From Sphingomonas hankyongi (GTDB lineage Bacteria; Pseudomonadota; Alphaproteobacteria; Sphingomonadales; Sphingomonadaceae), in NCBI RefSeq assembly GCF_023516575.1, contig NZ_JAMGBE010000001.1, positions 124,001 through 188,000 on the forward strand: a stretch of 64,000 nt of DNA, written 5' to 3'. Under the pieces are notes generated by a model that was not told where the DNA came from, did not search any database, and saw only the letters and a list, made by a program, of their open reading frames with translations. Position 1 is the first letter of the stretch, and each line of letters starts with the position of its first letter. Position numbers and translations under genes: made by a program. Positions 46,714-55,241 of this stretch are shown here, piece by piece.

Positions 46714-47235
46714 CTAGCGGTTCAGGCGATCGACTTTGGCTTGCAGCGCAGCAAGTTCCGCGCGGAGCTGGTCGACGTCGGATGCCGGGCCTGGTTTCGC
46801 TTCGGGCTTGGTCTTGCCGGAGAAGGCGCGGCTCGCATCCTCGAACATCGCCATGTTGCGCTTCGCGATATCGGCGAGAACGTTTCCGCCGAGCGCATCG
46901 CGCACCGCGCTCTGGTTACGCTGGAATGCGTCCATCGCGGCTTCGAGATATTGGGGCACGAAATTCTGCATCGAGTTCCCATAGAGGCCGATGAGCTGCT
47001 TGAGAAAGCTGATCGGCAGCATGGTCGAGCCGCGCGCCTCTTCCTCGACGATGATCTGCGTCAGCACCTGGCGGGTGATGTCCTCGCCGGTCTTGGCATC
47101 GACGACTTCGAACTCGCGGCCTTCGCGCACCATTTGCGCGAGACGGTCGAGCGTGATGTATGTCGAGCTCTCGGTGTCGTAGAGACGCCGGTTGGCGTAC
47201 TTCTTGATCGTCACCTTATCCGATGCTTTGGCCAT
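46714..47235 (-). CDS. phaR: PHA synthesis repressor PhaR
   Basis: A 173-aa regulator. The N-terminal PHB/PHA accumulation regulator domain starts KVTIKKYANRRLYDTESSTYITL; the second domain is LPISFLKQLIGLYGNSMQNFVPQYLE. The C-terminal helix is a likely coiled coil (DQLRAELAALQAKVDRL). PhaR binds DNA and PHA granules, repressing phasin and its own gene until granules form. Start at 47235 (MAKASDKV). It is divergent from the PhaC-like gene; a TGCGCTGCA element lies in the short shared promoter region. Confidence 0.92.
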   Translation of the reverse strand: MAKASDKVTIKKYANRRLYDTESSTYITLDRLAQMVREGREFEVVDAKTGEDITRQVLTQIIVEEEARGSTMLPISFLKQLIGLYGNSMQNFVPQYLEAAMDAFQRNQSAVRDALGGNVLADIAKRNMAMFEDASRAFSGKTKPEAKPGPASDVDQLRAELAALQAKVDRLNR

Positions 47236-47305
47236 CAACCGCTCCCAGACGCGAGGAAACCGCTTACTACTGGAGGATAGTGCGCTGCAACATGAACCGC
47301 AGATC

Positions 47306-48316
47306 ATGAAGGCGCCGAGGCCGCTTCCCTTGTTCCTTGAGCTTGTCCGCGAAGTTGCCGGCGACGATCCTGCGCTGGCACGAGATGCACTCGCGGGGCT
47401 TCGCGCATACCAGGCCGCGAACCGTGGGAGCAGCGCGCCTGAAAAGCCCGAGTTTTTCCGCCTCGGCCCCGTTTCCGTGCGCGACTACGGCGGAGACGGC
47501 CCGCCGGCTCTGCTGATTCCTTCGCTGATCAATCCGCCGCGCATTCTGGACCTCGATGACGATGTCTCACTCGCCCTGGCGGTCGCGCGGATGAATCGAC
47601 GAGCGCTGCTGCTTGACTGGGGCGACGCCGCTTCGCGCAACCTGTCGGTGTCCGGGCATATCGAAGAGCTGCTTGTCCCGGCGGTACGCAGCATGGGCGA
47701 GCCGGTCGCCCTGATCGGATATTGTCTCGGCGGGACGATGGCGACGGCAGCGGCGAACCTTGTCGATGTGGAGCGGGTCGTGACGCTCGCAGCGCCCTGG
47801 CACTTCTCGCACTATCCCGAAGCTTCGCTGACCGCCCTTCATGATATGTGGCGGGCGGCCGAGCCCGCGGCGCGAACGCTTGCCGCTTTGCCGATGGAGG
47901 TCCTTCAGGCGGCATTCTGGTCGCTCGACCCGACGCGCACCGTCCGCAAATTCGCGGGCTTCGGCAAGCTCGATCCGGCCAGCCCCGAAGCGCATCGATT
48001 CGTCGAGCTCGAGGATTGGGCCAATGAGGGGGAGCCCCTGCCCTATCCCGCCGCCAGGGAGCTGATCGAAGACCTGTTCGGGCGAGATGTCCCCGGCAAG
48101 GGAGAGTGGAGCGTAGGCGGGCGCGTGGTCAGGGACAAACTGCCTGTTCCAATGCTCAACCTGACGGCCGACGAGGACCGGATCGCGCCGGCAGCAACGG
48201 CTCCGGCCGGCAACAGGATCGGCATCGCATCCGGCCATGTCGGAATGATTGTCGGCTCGGCGCGAACGAAGGTCCACGAAGCGCTGCGCGGCTTCCTCGA
48301 CCCCGCTTGCCGCTAG
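47306..48316 (+). CDS. PhaC-like (class III-sized) alpha/beta hydrolase
   Basis: A 336-aa protein. The nucleophile elbow [12 protein letters not shown] places Cys140 in a G-x-C-x-G-G box, as in PHA synthases (hydrolases usually have Ser). Asp in [12 protein letters not shown] and His in [10 protein letters not shown] complete the triad. The length resembles class III PhaC, which needs PhaE, but no phaE is here. It may polymerise hydroxyacyl-CoA or be a related acyltransferase. Start at 47306; a five-codon upstream ORF (47292-47309) overlaps it by ATGA. Confidence 0.75.
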   Translation: MKAPRPLPLFLELVREVAGDDPALARDALAGLRAYQAANRGSSAPEKPEFFRLGPVSVRDYGGDGPPALLIPSLINPPRILDLDDDVSLALAVARMNRRALLLDWGDAASRNLSVSGHIEELLVPAVRSMGEPVALIGYCLGGTMATAAANLVDVERVVTLAAPWHFSHYPEASLTALHDMWRAAEPAARTLAALPMEVLQAAFWSLDPTRTVRKFAGFGKLDPASPEAHRFVELEDWANEGEPLPYPAARELIEDLFGRDVPGKGEWSVGGRVVRDKLPVPMLNLTADEDRIAPAATAPAGNRIGIASGHVGMIVGSARTKVHEALRGFLDPACR

Positions 48317-48345
48317 CCGCAGCGGAAGCTAAGCCCCGCGCTCAA

Positions 48346-48422
48346 GCACCCGTAGCTCAGCTGGATAGAGCGTTGCCCTCCGAAGGCAAAGGCCACAGGT
48401 TCGAATCCTGTCGGGTGCGCCA
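48346..48422 (+). tRNA. tRNA-Arg (anticodon CCG)
   Basis: A 77-base tRNA with CCA encoded. Acceptor GCACCCG pairs with CGGGTGC; the anticodon stem-loop TTGCC-CTCCGAA-GGCAA gives anticodon CCG; the T arm is ACAGG-TTCGAAT-CCTGT. No integrase or att duplication is adjacent. Confidence 0.97.
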
Positions 48423-48467
48423 CTCTCCTTTTGCTCTCCAGCGCAACGCCTTGTCAGGACGATCGGA

Positions 48468-49364
48468 TTGAAGCGCAAATTCAGCATCATAACCACCTGC
48501 AAGGGCAGGCTGGAGCATCTCAAGCAGAGCCTTCCGGCGATGGTTGCTCAAGATGGCGCGGACGTCGTGGTCGTCGATTATTCTTGCCCCGAGCGCGCCG
48601 GAGACTGGGTGGAAAGCGCATTCCCTTCGGTGCAAGTGGTGCGCGTCGACGGCGAAGAGGGCTTTTCCAACTGGCGGGCGCGCAACCTTGGAGCCGAAGT
48701 GGCGAAGGGCGACATGCTGTTGTTCTGCGACGCCGACACCGTCCTGGCTCCCAACGCCGCGGACGCGATCGCCAAATCAATGCCAGACGACACGTACGGC
48801 TTCTTCAAAGCGGACTCGACGGCTCACTTCAACAAGAGCGGTCTTCGGCTGGGAAGGAACCAGCTGCGCGGATTCCAGGTCGTCCCGGCGGAAGCCTTTC
48901 GCGAGCTCGGCGGCTATGACGACGTCCCGATCGGATGGGGAGCCGGAGGCGACACCGACCTCGAGGAACGCCTGGTACTGCTCGGACTGAAGCCGAATTC
49001 GCTGGGCGACGGCATCGTCGAAGAAGTGTTCGAGCACGACAACGCGGCGCGAACCGCGTTCCACAAGGCGCCGATACGGATCAGCTACGCTGCAGGACTG
49101 CTCTATCGCCGGGCGAAGATGGCGCTGATGCGGATTCGGCGCACGACGAACCTTCCCCGCGAGGAGCGGGAGAACCTCTATAATATCGCTCGTCGCGCTG
49201 CTGCGCGCCTTGCACGCGGAGCGAACGAGACCAAGATTCGGCTCAATATCGAGAACCAGGTCGTGGGGATGCCGAGGCAGCTGGGATTCGGACAGGGCAA
49301 ATGCGTGGTCTCGATCAACGTCGAGCTCGACATGCAAAATCCGATGCCCATTCCCCCGCGCTAG
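48468..49364 (+). CDS. Family 2 glycosyltransferase
   Basis: A 298-aa GT-A fold enzyme. It opens KFSIITTCKGRLEHLKQSL, has the metal-binding DAD at residues 88-90 (FCDADT) and an acceptor-site region with GGYDDVPIGWGAGGDTDLEERL. No ATG fits; TTG 48468 with AGGA at 48455-48458 is used. Product unknown. Confidence 0.82.
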   Translation: MKRKFSIITTCKGRLEHLKQSLPAMVAQDGADVVVVDYSCPERAGDWVESAFPSVQVVRVDGEEGFSNWRARNLGAEVAKGDMLLFCDADTVLAPNAADAIAKSMPDDTYGFFKADSTAHFNKSGLRLGRNQLRGFQVVPAEAFRELGGYDDVPIGWGAGGDTDLEERLVLLGLKPNSLGDGIVEEVFEHDNAARTAFHKAPIRISYAAGLLYRRAKMALMRIRRTTNLPREERENLYNIARRAAARLARGANETKIRLNIENQVVGMPRQLGFGQGKCVVSINVELDMQNPMPIPPR

Positions 49365-49411
49365 GGACCGCTAGCAGGAACCACCTCCGACGCGTTTCCG
49401 TTGAGGGGTGC

Positions 49412-50197
49412 ATGGACCAGCTTGTTGCATCCAAACCGAACGGTAGCCTGATCCAGCCGACGGCGGCGGCGGAGGCATTTTATTGCGAAGTCCTCCAGCA
49501 CATGGCGGACTCCGAAATACCGTTCCTGGTCTCGGGGACATATGCGCTTGCCAGCTACACCGGAATCGACCGTCCGACGAAGGACGTTGACGTCTTCGCG
49601 AAGGCCGGCGATGCGCTGCGGTTGCTCGCTTACTTCCGCGATCACGGTTTCGACACCGTAGTGGTGGACGAAAGATGGCTGGCGCGGGTCACTCGCGGCG
49701 AGCTGTTCGTCGACATCATCTACAACATGCCGACCTCGTCCACGCACGTTACCGACGAATGGTTCGAAAACGCCCCGACGGCGGAGCTGTTTGGAGCGAA
49801 GGTCCATCTCGTTCCTCCGACCGAGTTCATCTGGTCCAAGATCTTCGTCCAGGACCATCATCGTTACGATGGCGCCGACGTCGCGCACATGATCCTGAAG
49901 TGCCACCGTCACATCGACTGGCGCCGCCTGCTCTCCCGAATGGAGCTCTATTGGGAAGTGTTGCTGATCGCGGTGATGAATTTCCGCTTCGTCTATCCGA
50001 GCGAGCGCGACGCCATTCCGGATTGGCTGCTCGACGAGCTGTTGGAGCGCCTGCGCAACCAGGCCGCCGTCGAGCCTCCGGGCAAGAAAGTGTGTCGCGG
50101 CCGCATCTTCTCTCCACGCGACTATGCGATCGATGTCGATGAGTGGGGCTTTTCCGAAGCAGTAGGAAATCTTGAAGAGCAATATGGAACCGAGTGA
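49412..50197 (+). CDS. Nucleotidyltransferase-fold protein
   Basis: A 261-aa soluble protein. Residues 39-62 carry SGTYALASYTGIDRPTKDVDVF, the G-S/T ... D-x-D core of minimal nucleotidyltransferases (as in AbiEii-like and MNT-like proteins). The rest is helical and contains GRIFSPRDYAIDVDEWG. Start at 49412 with GAGGGG upstream. The stop lies 14 bp inside the start of the metallophosphoesterase gene, suggesting a two-component operon. Target unknown. Confidence 0.72.
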   Translation: MDQLVASKPNGSLIQPTAAAEAFYCEVLQHMADSEIPFLVSGTYALASYTGIDRPTKDVDVFAKAGDALRLLAYFRDHGFDTVVVDERWLARVTRGELFVDIIYNMPTSSTHVTDEWFENAPTAELFGAKVHLVPPTEFIWSKIFVQDHHRYDGADVAHMILKCHRHIDWRRLLSRMELYWEVLLIAVMNFRFVYPSERDAIPDWLLDELLERLRNQAAVEPPGKKVCRGRIFSPRDYAIDVDEWGFSEAVGNLEEQYGTE

Positions 50198-50912
50198 CGG
50201 GAAGCTGCGAGTAGCGGCGATCGGCGACCTGCACGTGCAGGAAAGCGATACCGCGCCTTATCGCGAGCTCTTCACGGAAATCTCGCAGGCCGCGGACGTG
50301 CTCGTCCTATGCGGAGACCTAACGAATTTCGGGAAGACTACGGAAGCTGAAATCCTAGCCGAAGATATTCGCACCTGCTCGATCCCGGTCCTCGGCGTGC
50401 TTGGAAATCACGATTTCGAATGCGGCCAGCCGGAGAAGGTCGCCGAAATCCTCCACGATGCGGGCATGACTATTCTCGACGAGCAGGCCGTAGAAATCGA
50501 GGGAGTGGGATTCGCCGGCGTGAAGGGCTTCATGGGCGGATATGGCCGCGGCGAGCTGGCGCCATTCGGCGAACCTATCGCCAAGCTCTTCGTGGATGAG
50601 GCTATGAACGAAGCGCGAAAGCTAGAGAACGGCTTGCGGTCATTACGCACCGAACGAAGCGTCGCCGTGCTGCACTATTCGCCGACGGAGGAGACGCTGG
50701 AAGGCGAGCCGACCGCCATCCACCAATATCTGGGCTCGCAGCGGCTTGCCGACGCCATCGACCGGTTCGACCATGTCAAAGCGGTCGTCCATGGCCATGC
50801 GCACCACGGAAAATATGAAGGGCGCACGCCGGGCGGGACGCCGGTCTTCAATGTCGCGCAATTCGTCCTGAAGCCCTTATTCGGCAAACGCTACGCGGTC
50901 CTGGAAATCTAG
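50184..50912 (+). CDS. Metallophosphoesterase
   Basis: A 242-aa enzyme. Dinuclear-metal motifs run in canonical order: GDLH (14-17), VLCGDLTNFG, GVLGNHDFE, LHYSP and VHGHAHHGK. Likely a phosphodiesterase or phosphatase. ATG 50184 is used; the frame opens at TTG 50172. It overlaps the nucleotidyltransferase gene by 14 bp. Its stop shares CTAG with the convergent PerM-like gene. Confidence 0.85.
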   Translation: MEPSDGKLRVAAIGDLHVQESDTAPYRELFTEISQAADVLVLCGDLTNFGKTTEAEILAEDIRTCSIPVLGVLGNHDFECGQPEKVAEILHDAGMTILDEQAVEIEGVGFAGVKGFMGGYGRGELAPFGEPIAKLFVDEAMNEARKLENGLRSLRTERSVAVLHYSPTEETLEGEPTAIHQYLGSQRLADAIDRFDHVKAVVHGHAHHGKYEGRTPGGTPVFNVAQFVLKPLFGKRYAVLEI

Positions 50913-51958
50913 CCCTTGGTCTCGCCCGGAATCGGCGTCGGCGTATGCAGGGTCTCGATAACGTAAAGGCGCTTGACCAGCACGTACATCACCACCGTCA
51001 AGGGCGCCGCCAGGATGATGCCCAAGGTTCCGAACAATGCGCCGAATGCGATCAGCGAAAAGAGCAGGACGACGCCTGGAAGGTCGACAGCATATTGCTG
51101 GACCAGCGGCGTCAGCAGATAGCCTTCGAACTGCTGGACCGCGAAGTAGAGGAGCAGCACCCACAAAGCGAGGTCCGGGCTGACCGCCAGTGCCAGCAGC
51201 ACGGCAGGGACCATCGACAAAACCGGTCCGAGGAAGGGAATGAATTCCAGGATTCCGGCGAGCAAGCCCAGCGTGAAGGCGGAAGGCATGCCAAGCGCCC
51301 AAAGCCCGATCCCCGTCAGGAGGCCGACCACCGTCATTGAGATGAGTTGACCGCGGAGCCACAGCCGCAACGCCCGTTCGGACTCGCTGATCGCTTCACC
51401 CGCAAGCTCTCGCTTCCCGGGCGGAACGAGTTTGATTGCGCCGATGAGATAGAAGCGCGGCTGCGTAGCAAGGAAGATCCCCGCGACCAGCACGACCAGC
51501 ACGTCGGCGATCCCGCTGCCGATCGAAAGGACCGTACGGCCAAAGGCGGAAAAGCTGCTTCCGCCCGGCGCACGGATGCTTTGCACAAAGTTCTTGATCT
51601 GCTCGCCCAGGCCCAGGTCGCCGAGCCGGGCTTCGATGATCTTCCATGCAGCTGGAAGCGTTTCGCGCAGCGCGTGGACCTGTTGTGCGACATGCGAGCC
51701 GAAGAGCGCGATCAGGCCCAGAACGAGGCCGAGAATGAGGACGATCGAGGTTGCGATTGCGATTCCCGGCCTGCACCCGGTCAGCTGAGCGATCCGGTCC
51801 GCGAACGAGCGGAAGATTGTCGCCACCACGACTGCACCGAAGATCATCAGGATCAACGTCCTGAGCTGCCACGCCAGCAGGAACAGCGCGACGAGGCCGA
51901 GGACGATCAATACTCGGCGGACGAAGGCGCGTTCGGTCAGTCCACCTGGATCGGCCAT
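50909..51958 (-). CDS. AI-2E/PerM family transporter
   Basis: A 349-aa protein with 7-8 helices (VLIVLGLVALFLLAWQLRTLILMIFGAVVV, ending VLLFSLIAFGALFGTLGIILAAPLTVVMYVLVKRLYV). The family includes AI-2 exporters and Na+/H+ antiporters; substrate here unknown. Start 51958 abuts the E2 stop. Confidence 0.85.
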   Translation of the reverse strand: MADPGGLTERAFVRRVLIVLGLVALFLLAWQLRTLILMIFGAVVVATIFRSFADRIAQLTGCRPGIAIATSIVLILGLVLGLIALFGSHVAQQVHALRETLPAAWKIIEARLGDLGLGEQIKNFVQSIRAPGGSSFSAFGRTVLSIGSGIADVLVVLVAGIFLATQPRFYLIGAIKLVPPGKRELAGEAISESERALRLWLRGQLISMTVVGLLTGIGLWALGMPSAFTLGLLAGILEFIPFLGPVLSMVPAVLLALAVSPDLALWVLLLYFAVQQFEGYLLTPLVQQYAVDLPGVVLLFSLIAFGALFGTLGIILAAPLTVVMYVLVKRLYVIETLHTPTPIPGETKG

Positions 51959-51959
51959 T

Positions 51960-53180
51960 TCAGGCGACGGGCCAGCTTTCGAGGATCTCGACAAAACGGG
52001 CCAGCCAGGCATTAGTCTGGTGTCCGTCGACGACCCTGTGATCGATGGTCAGCGTCACATAGGCCATCGGACGGATCAGGATCGCATCCTGTCCGCCGAT
52101 CTCCCGAACGATCGCACGCTTTTCGAGCTTGCCAATCCCAAGGATCGCGGCCTGCCCCTGATGCAGGATGATCGGGGCGGCGAGGAGGGATCCGGAAACG
52201 CCATGGTTGGAGATCGTAAAGCTGCCTCCCGACACCTCCGACCGCTCCAGCCTTCCGTCGCGCGCGCGCCTCGTGAGATCATCGAGCTTGGCGCCGATTT
52301 GCTCCAGGCTGAGTGCGCCGGCGTCCTTGACCACCGGCACGACAAGCCCTTTTTCGCCCAGCGCGGTGCCGACGCCAATGTCGATGGTCGGCGAAATGGC
52401 GATGCGGTCCTCCTCCCAGCGCCCATTGATCGCCGGAGCAACCGCCATCGCGTCGGCAGCAGCCTTCACAATGTACGCGGTGTAGCTGAGCTTCGTGCCC
52501 TTCGCCGCTGCAGCCGCCTTGTGCGCGGCCACCGCGGAGAAGTCGGCCTCGAAGACGGCCGTGACGTGCGGCTGATCCGCGACCGCCCGAACCATGTTCT
52601 CTGCGATGGTTCGACGCATGCGGTCGTGCGGAATGTCCTGAGCGGAAAATTCTCGCGGCTGGGCCGTCGCCGGTTCGCCGACGCTGACGACAGTCGCGGA
52701 TGCCACCGCCCGATCCACATCCTCGCGCGTGATTCGCCCGTCGCGCCCCGTTCCCGCAATACGGCTCGCCTCGATCCCATGCTGCTGGAGCGCTCGGCGG
52801 ACGGATGGCGAGAGGCGAGTTTCGGCCTCGTTCCCCGACGTAGGCCGGGGCTCAGGAGCGCCAGAAGGTGCTGAGCTAGCTGAGGGCGACGAAGGCTTCG
52901 CCTCCTCGGCCCCTGCCTTCGCTGGGGTACTTGGTGCCGCAATGTCGCCGTTCGAATCGATCCGCGCGAGCACTGCTCCTGGGACGGCTTCGTCGTCGGT
53001 CTGAAGAAGTATCTCAGCCAAGACGCCGGCCGCCGGCGCAGGCACCTCCTGCGTGACCTTGTCCGTCTCGAGCTCGACCAAGGGCTCGTTCTCGAAGACC
53101 AGGTCGCCTACCTGCCGCAGCCAGGCGCGCACGACCGCCTTGGTGCCTTCCTGCTCGTCGGGGACGCGGACGTCGATCAA
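51960..53180 (-). CDS. 2-oxoacid dehydrogenase E2 (dihydrolipoamide acyltransferase)
   Basis: About 406 aa. The lipoyl domain has the attachment lysine in ELETDKVTQEVPAP; the E1/E3-binding domain is LSPSVRRALQQHGIEASRIAGTG; the catalytic domain ends with IDHRVVDGHQ (His-Asp). TTG 53180 comes right after the E1 stop (TGACTTG) and gives the family-like N-terminus LIDVRVPDEQEG; ATG 53213 is an alternative that overlaps E1. Together with E1 it makes an acyl-CoA from a 2-oxoacid; E3 is not in the window. Confidence 0.9.
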   Translation of the reverse strand: MIDVRVPDEQEGTKAVVRAWLRQVGDLVFENEPLVELETDKVTQEVPAPAAGVLAEILLQTDDEAVPGAVLARIDSNGDIAAPSTPAKAGAEEAKPSSPSASSAPSGAPEPRPTSGNEAETRLSPSVRRALQQHGIEASRIAGTGRDGRITREDVDRAVASATVVSVGEPATAQPREFSAQDIPHDRMRRTIAENMVRAVADQPHVTAVFEADFSAVAAHKAAAAAKGTKLSYTAYIVKAAADAMAVAPAINGRWEEDRIAISPTIDIGVGTALGEKGLVVPVVKDAGALSLEQIGAKLDDLTRRARDGRLERSEVSGGSFTISNHGVSGSLLAAPIILHQGQAAILGIGKLEKRAIVREIGGQDAILIRPMAYVTLTIDHRVVDGHQTNAWLARFVEILESWPVA

Positions 53181-53181
53181 G

Positions 53182-55239
53182 TCAGAACCCCACCAAGCGC
53201 TCGATCTCGGCACGTATTCGCGCCGGTGACGGCAGGGCCCATTCCATCAGTTTCGGATGATGCGGACTCGGAATGTCGGGCATCGTGACTCGCGCAACAG
53301 GTGCATCGAGGTCGAGGAAAGCCTCGTCCGCCACAGTTGCAGCGATCTCGGCGCCGAAGCCGCCAGTGCGAAGATCCTCGTGTACGATGAGGCAGCGCCG
53401 CGTCCGGCGAACGCTATCGAGGACCATGTCCCTGTCCCAAGGCATGAGCGTGCGAAGGTCGATCACGTCCGCACTGATGCCTTCGGCGGCCGCCTCGCAG
53501 CGCGGCACCATCGCGCCCCACGTCACGATCGTGATCTTTTCGCCTTCGCGTGTTTTCTTCGCCCGCCCAAACGGCAGGACATAATCGTCCCCCGGCCACG
53601 GCCGCCTCGCCCAACTGTCGTCGAGCATCGCCCGATGTTCGAAGAACAACACTGGATCATTGCCTCGCAGGCTTCCGCGCAGCAGACCCACTGCGTCTTC
53701 CGCATTCGAAGGCACCGCGACCTTCCATCCCGGGTTGTGAACGAATTCGACCTCGTTCGTCATCGAGTGCCAGGGGTCGCCGCATTTGAAGAAGCCGCCC
53801 GGAACGCGAAGCACCATCGGCGCTGCAAAGCGGTTGTGCGTGCGCCACCGCATCGTCCCGCAATCGTGGATCTGCTCGGTGGCAGGCTCGGCATATTTGC
53901 GGAACTGGATTTCGGGCACAGGCATCAGGCCGGCAAGGGCCATTCCGACAGCCCGGCCGACGATTCCCTCCTCATTCAGGGAGGTGTCGAACACGCGATC
54001 GCGGCCGAACTTCTCCTGCAATCCGAGCGTCACCGCGTGGACGCCGCCTTTCGGACCTACATCCTCTCCGAAAACCAGCACCCGCGGATTGACCGCGATC
54101 TCCTGATCTAGAACCCGCCGGATCGCGGTGACCATGTTGATGCGTTGGCCGGAAGATTCGGGCTGCTCGGTAAAATGCGGAACCTGATAGTCGCCATTCC
54201 ACAGCCCCCCGACCTGCTGCATCTCGCCCTCGTAGAAGACGTTGCTCGTAACCTTCTCGGGAGGCGAGACGCCGCGCGCCTCGGCCTCGGTGCGGGCCGC
54301 TTCGACCTGCCATGCGGTTTCCCGTTCGAGGTCCGCCCATTGCGCGTCGCCAACCTGCAGCTTCGCGACATGGGCCTTCAACTTCGGAAGCGGATCGCGC
54401 TGCCACTCCGCCGCGATCTCATCTTCGGACTTGTAGGTCTGCGTGTCCTGGTAGCTGTGACCTTCCAGCCGCGGCACAGTCAGTCGCAGCAATGCCGGCG
54501 AGCGCTTCGTGCGGACATGCTGGACCGCCTCAAGGACAAGCTTCGACGCCCCGATCGGATCCGTGCCGTCGCCGTTGAAGATCGTAAGGCCGGCGAAACT
54601 GTCGAGATTCGCTGCGATATTCTTGCCAGGTGTTTGATACTCCGAGGGAACGGAGATTCCGTAGCCGTTGTCCTCGACGTATATTAACAGTGGCAAGGTT
54701 TGCGTCGTCGCAATAGTTAGCGCAGACCAAAATCCCCCTGTCGCGCAGCTGGCATCCCCTCCGAGGACCAGTGAAATGGCGTCCGCAGGGCCCTCATTCA
54801 GCACTTTGCTCTTGTATGCGATTGCCTGCGCCCAGCCCGCCGCGGGCGTGTATTGGGCGCCCACTCCGCCGCACATCGGAAGCGCATGTGCTCCGCCGGG
54901 GTTCGGATAGTTGAAAACGACGCCAATATCGCGGCCATCCGAATAGCCCCCGGCGAGGCCCATTCCCGAGCCTAAAGCGTCTGCGAGCGGGACTCCTAGC
55001 GCGAGCAAAAGCGGGCGTGACCGGTAATAGCCGAACACTCCGTCGCCGTCCTTGAGCTGCAGACCGAGCAGCACCTGCGCCATGTCATGGCCGCGCGCCG
55101 AGAATTGGTAGAGCACCTTCTTGGCAGGAACGAGCTCCTGCTCTTCGAGCCGGTCCATCTCGCGGCTGGTCAGGACCAGCCTTGCGACCTCGCGCCAGTC
55201 GATTTCGGCGGAAACCCGGCCGGGGTCGCGGTCGGCCAT
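53182..55239 (-). CDS. Fused 2-oxoacid dehydrogenase E1 (alpha + beta)
   Basis: A 685-aa protein in which the usual E1-alpha and E1-beta subunits are one chain. The N-terminal half has the TPP motif GGDASCATGGFWS...VEDNGYGIS. The C-terminal half (from about residue 350) has VLVFGEDVGPKGGVHAVT and the E1-beta transketolase C-terminal part. ATG 55239 is used, two bases after the aminotransferase stop. By family the substrate is a branched-chain or aryl 2-oxoacid; the gene's position next to an aromatic aminotransferase and paa genes argues for phenylpyruvate. Confidence 0.9.
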   Translation of the reverse strand: MADRDPGRVSAEIDWREVARLVLTSREMDRLEEQELVPAKKVLYQFSARGHDMAQVLLGLQLKDGDGVFGYYRSRPLLLALGVPLADALGSGMGLAGGYSDGRDIGVVFNYPNPGGAHALPMCGGVGAQYTPAAGWAQAIAYKSKVLNEGPADAISLVLGGDASCATGGFWSALTIATTQTLPLLIYVEDNGYGISVPSEYQTPGKNIAANLDSFAGLTIFNGDGTDPIGASKLVLEAVQHVRTKRSPALLRLTVPRLEGHSYQDTQTYKSEDEIAAEWQRDPLPKLKAHVAKLQVGDAQWADLERETAWQVEAARTEAEARGVSPPEKVTSNVFYEGEMQQVGGLWNGDYQVPHFTEQPESSGQRINMVTAIRRVLDQEIAVNPRVLVFGEDVGPKGGVHAVTLGLQEKFGRDRVFDTSLNEEGIVGRAVGMALAGLMPVPEIQFRKYAEPATEQIHDCGTMRWRTHNRFAAPMVLRVPGGFFKCGDPWHSMTNEVEFVHNPGWKVAVPSNAEDAVGLLRGSLRGNDPVLFFEHRAMLDDSWARRPWPGDDYVLPFGRAKKTREGEKITIVTWGAMVPRCEAAAEGISADVIDLRTLMPWDRDMVLDSVRRTRRCLIVHEDLRTGGFGAEIAATVADEAFLDLDAPVARVTMPDIPSPHHPKLMEWALPSPARIRAEIERLVGF

Positions 55240-55241
55240 GG

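Noticed and set aside
48346-48422. Integration site at tRNA-Arg
   Set aside because: No integrase and no duplicated tRNA 3' end nearby.
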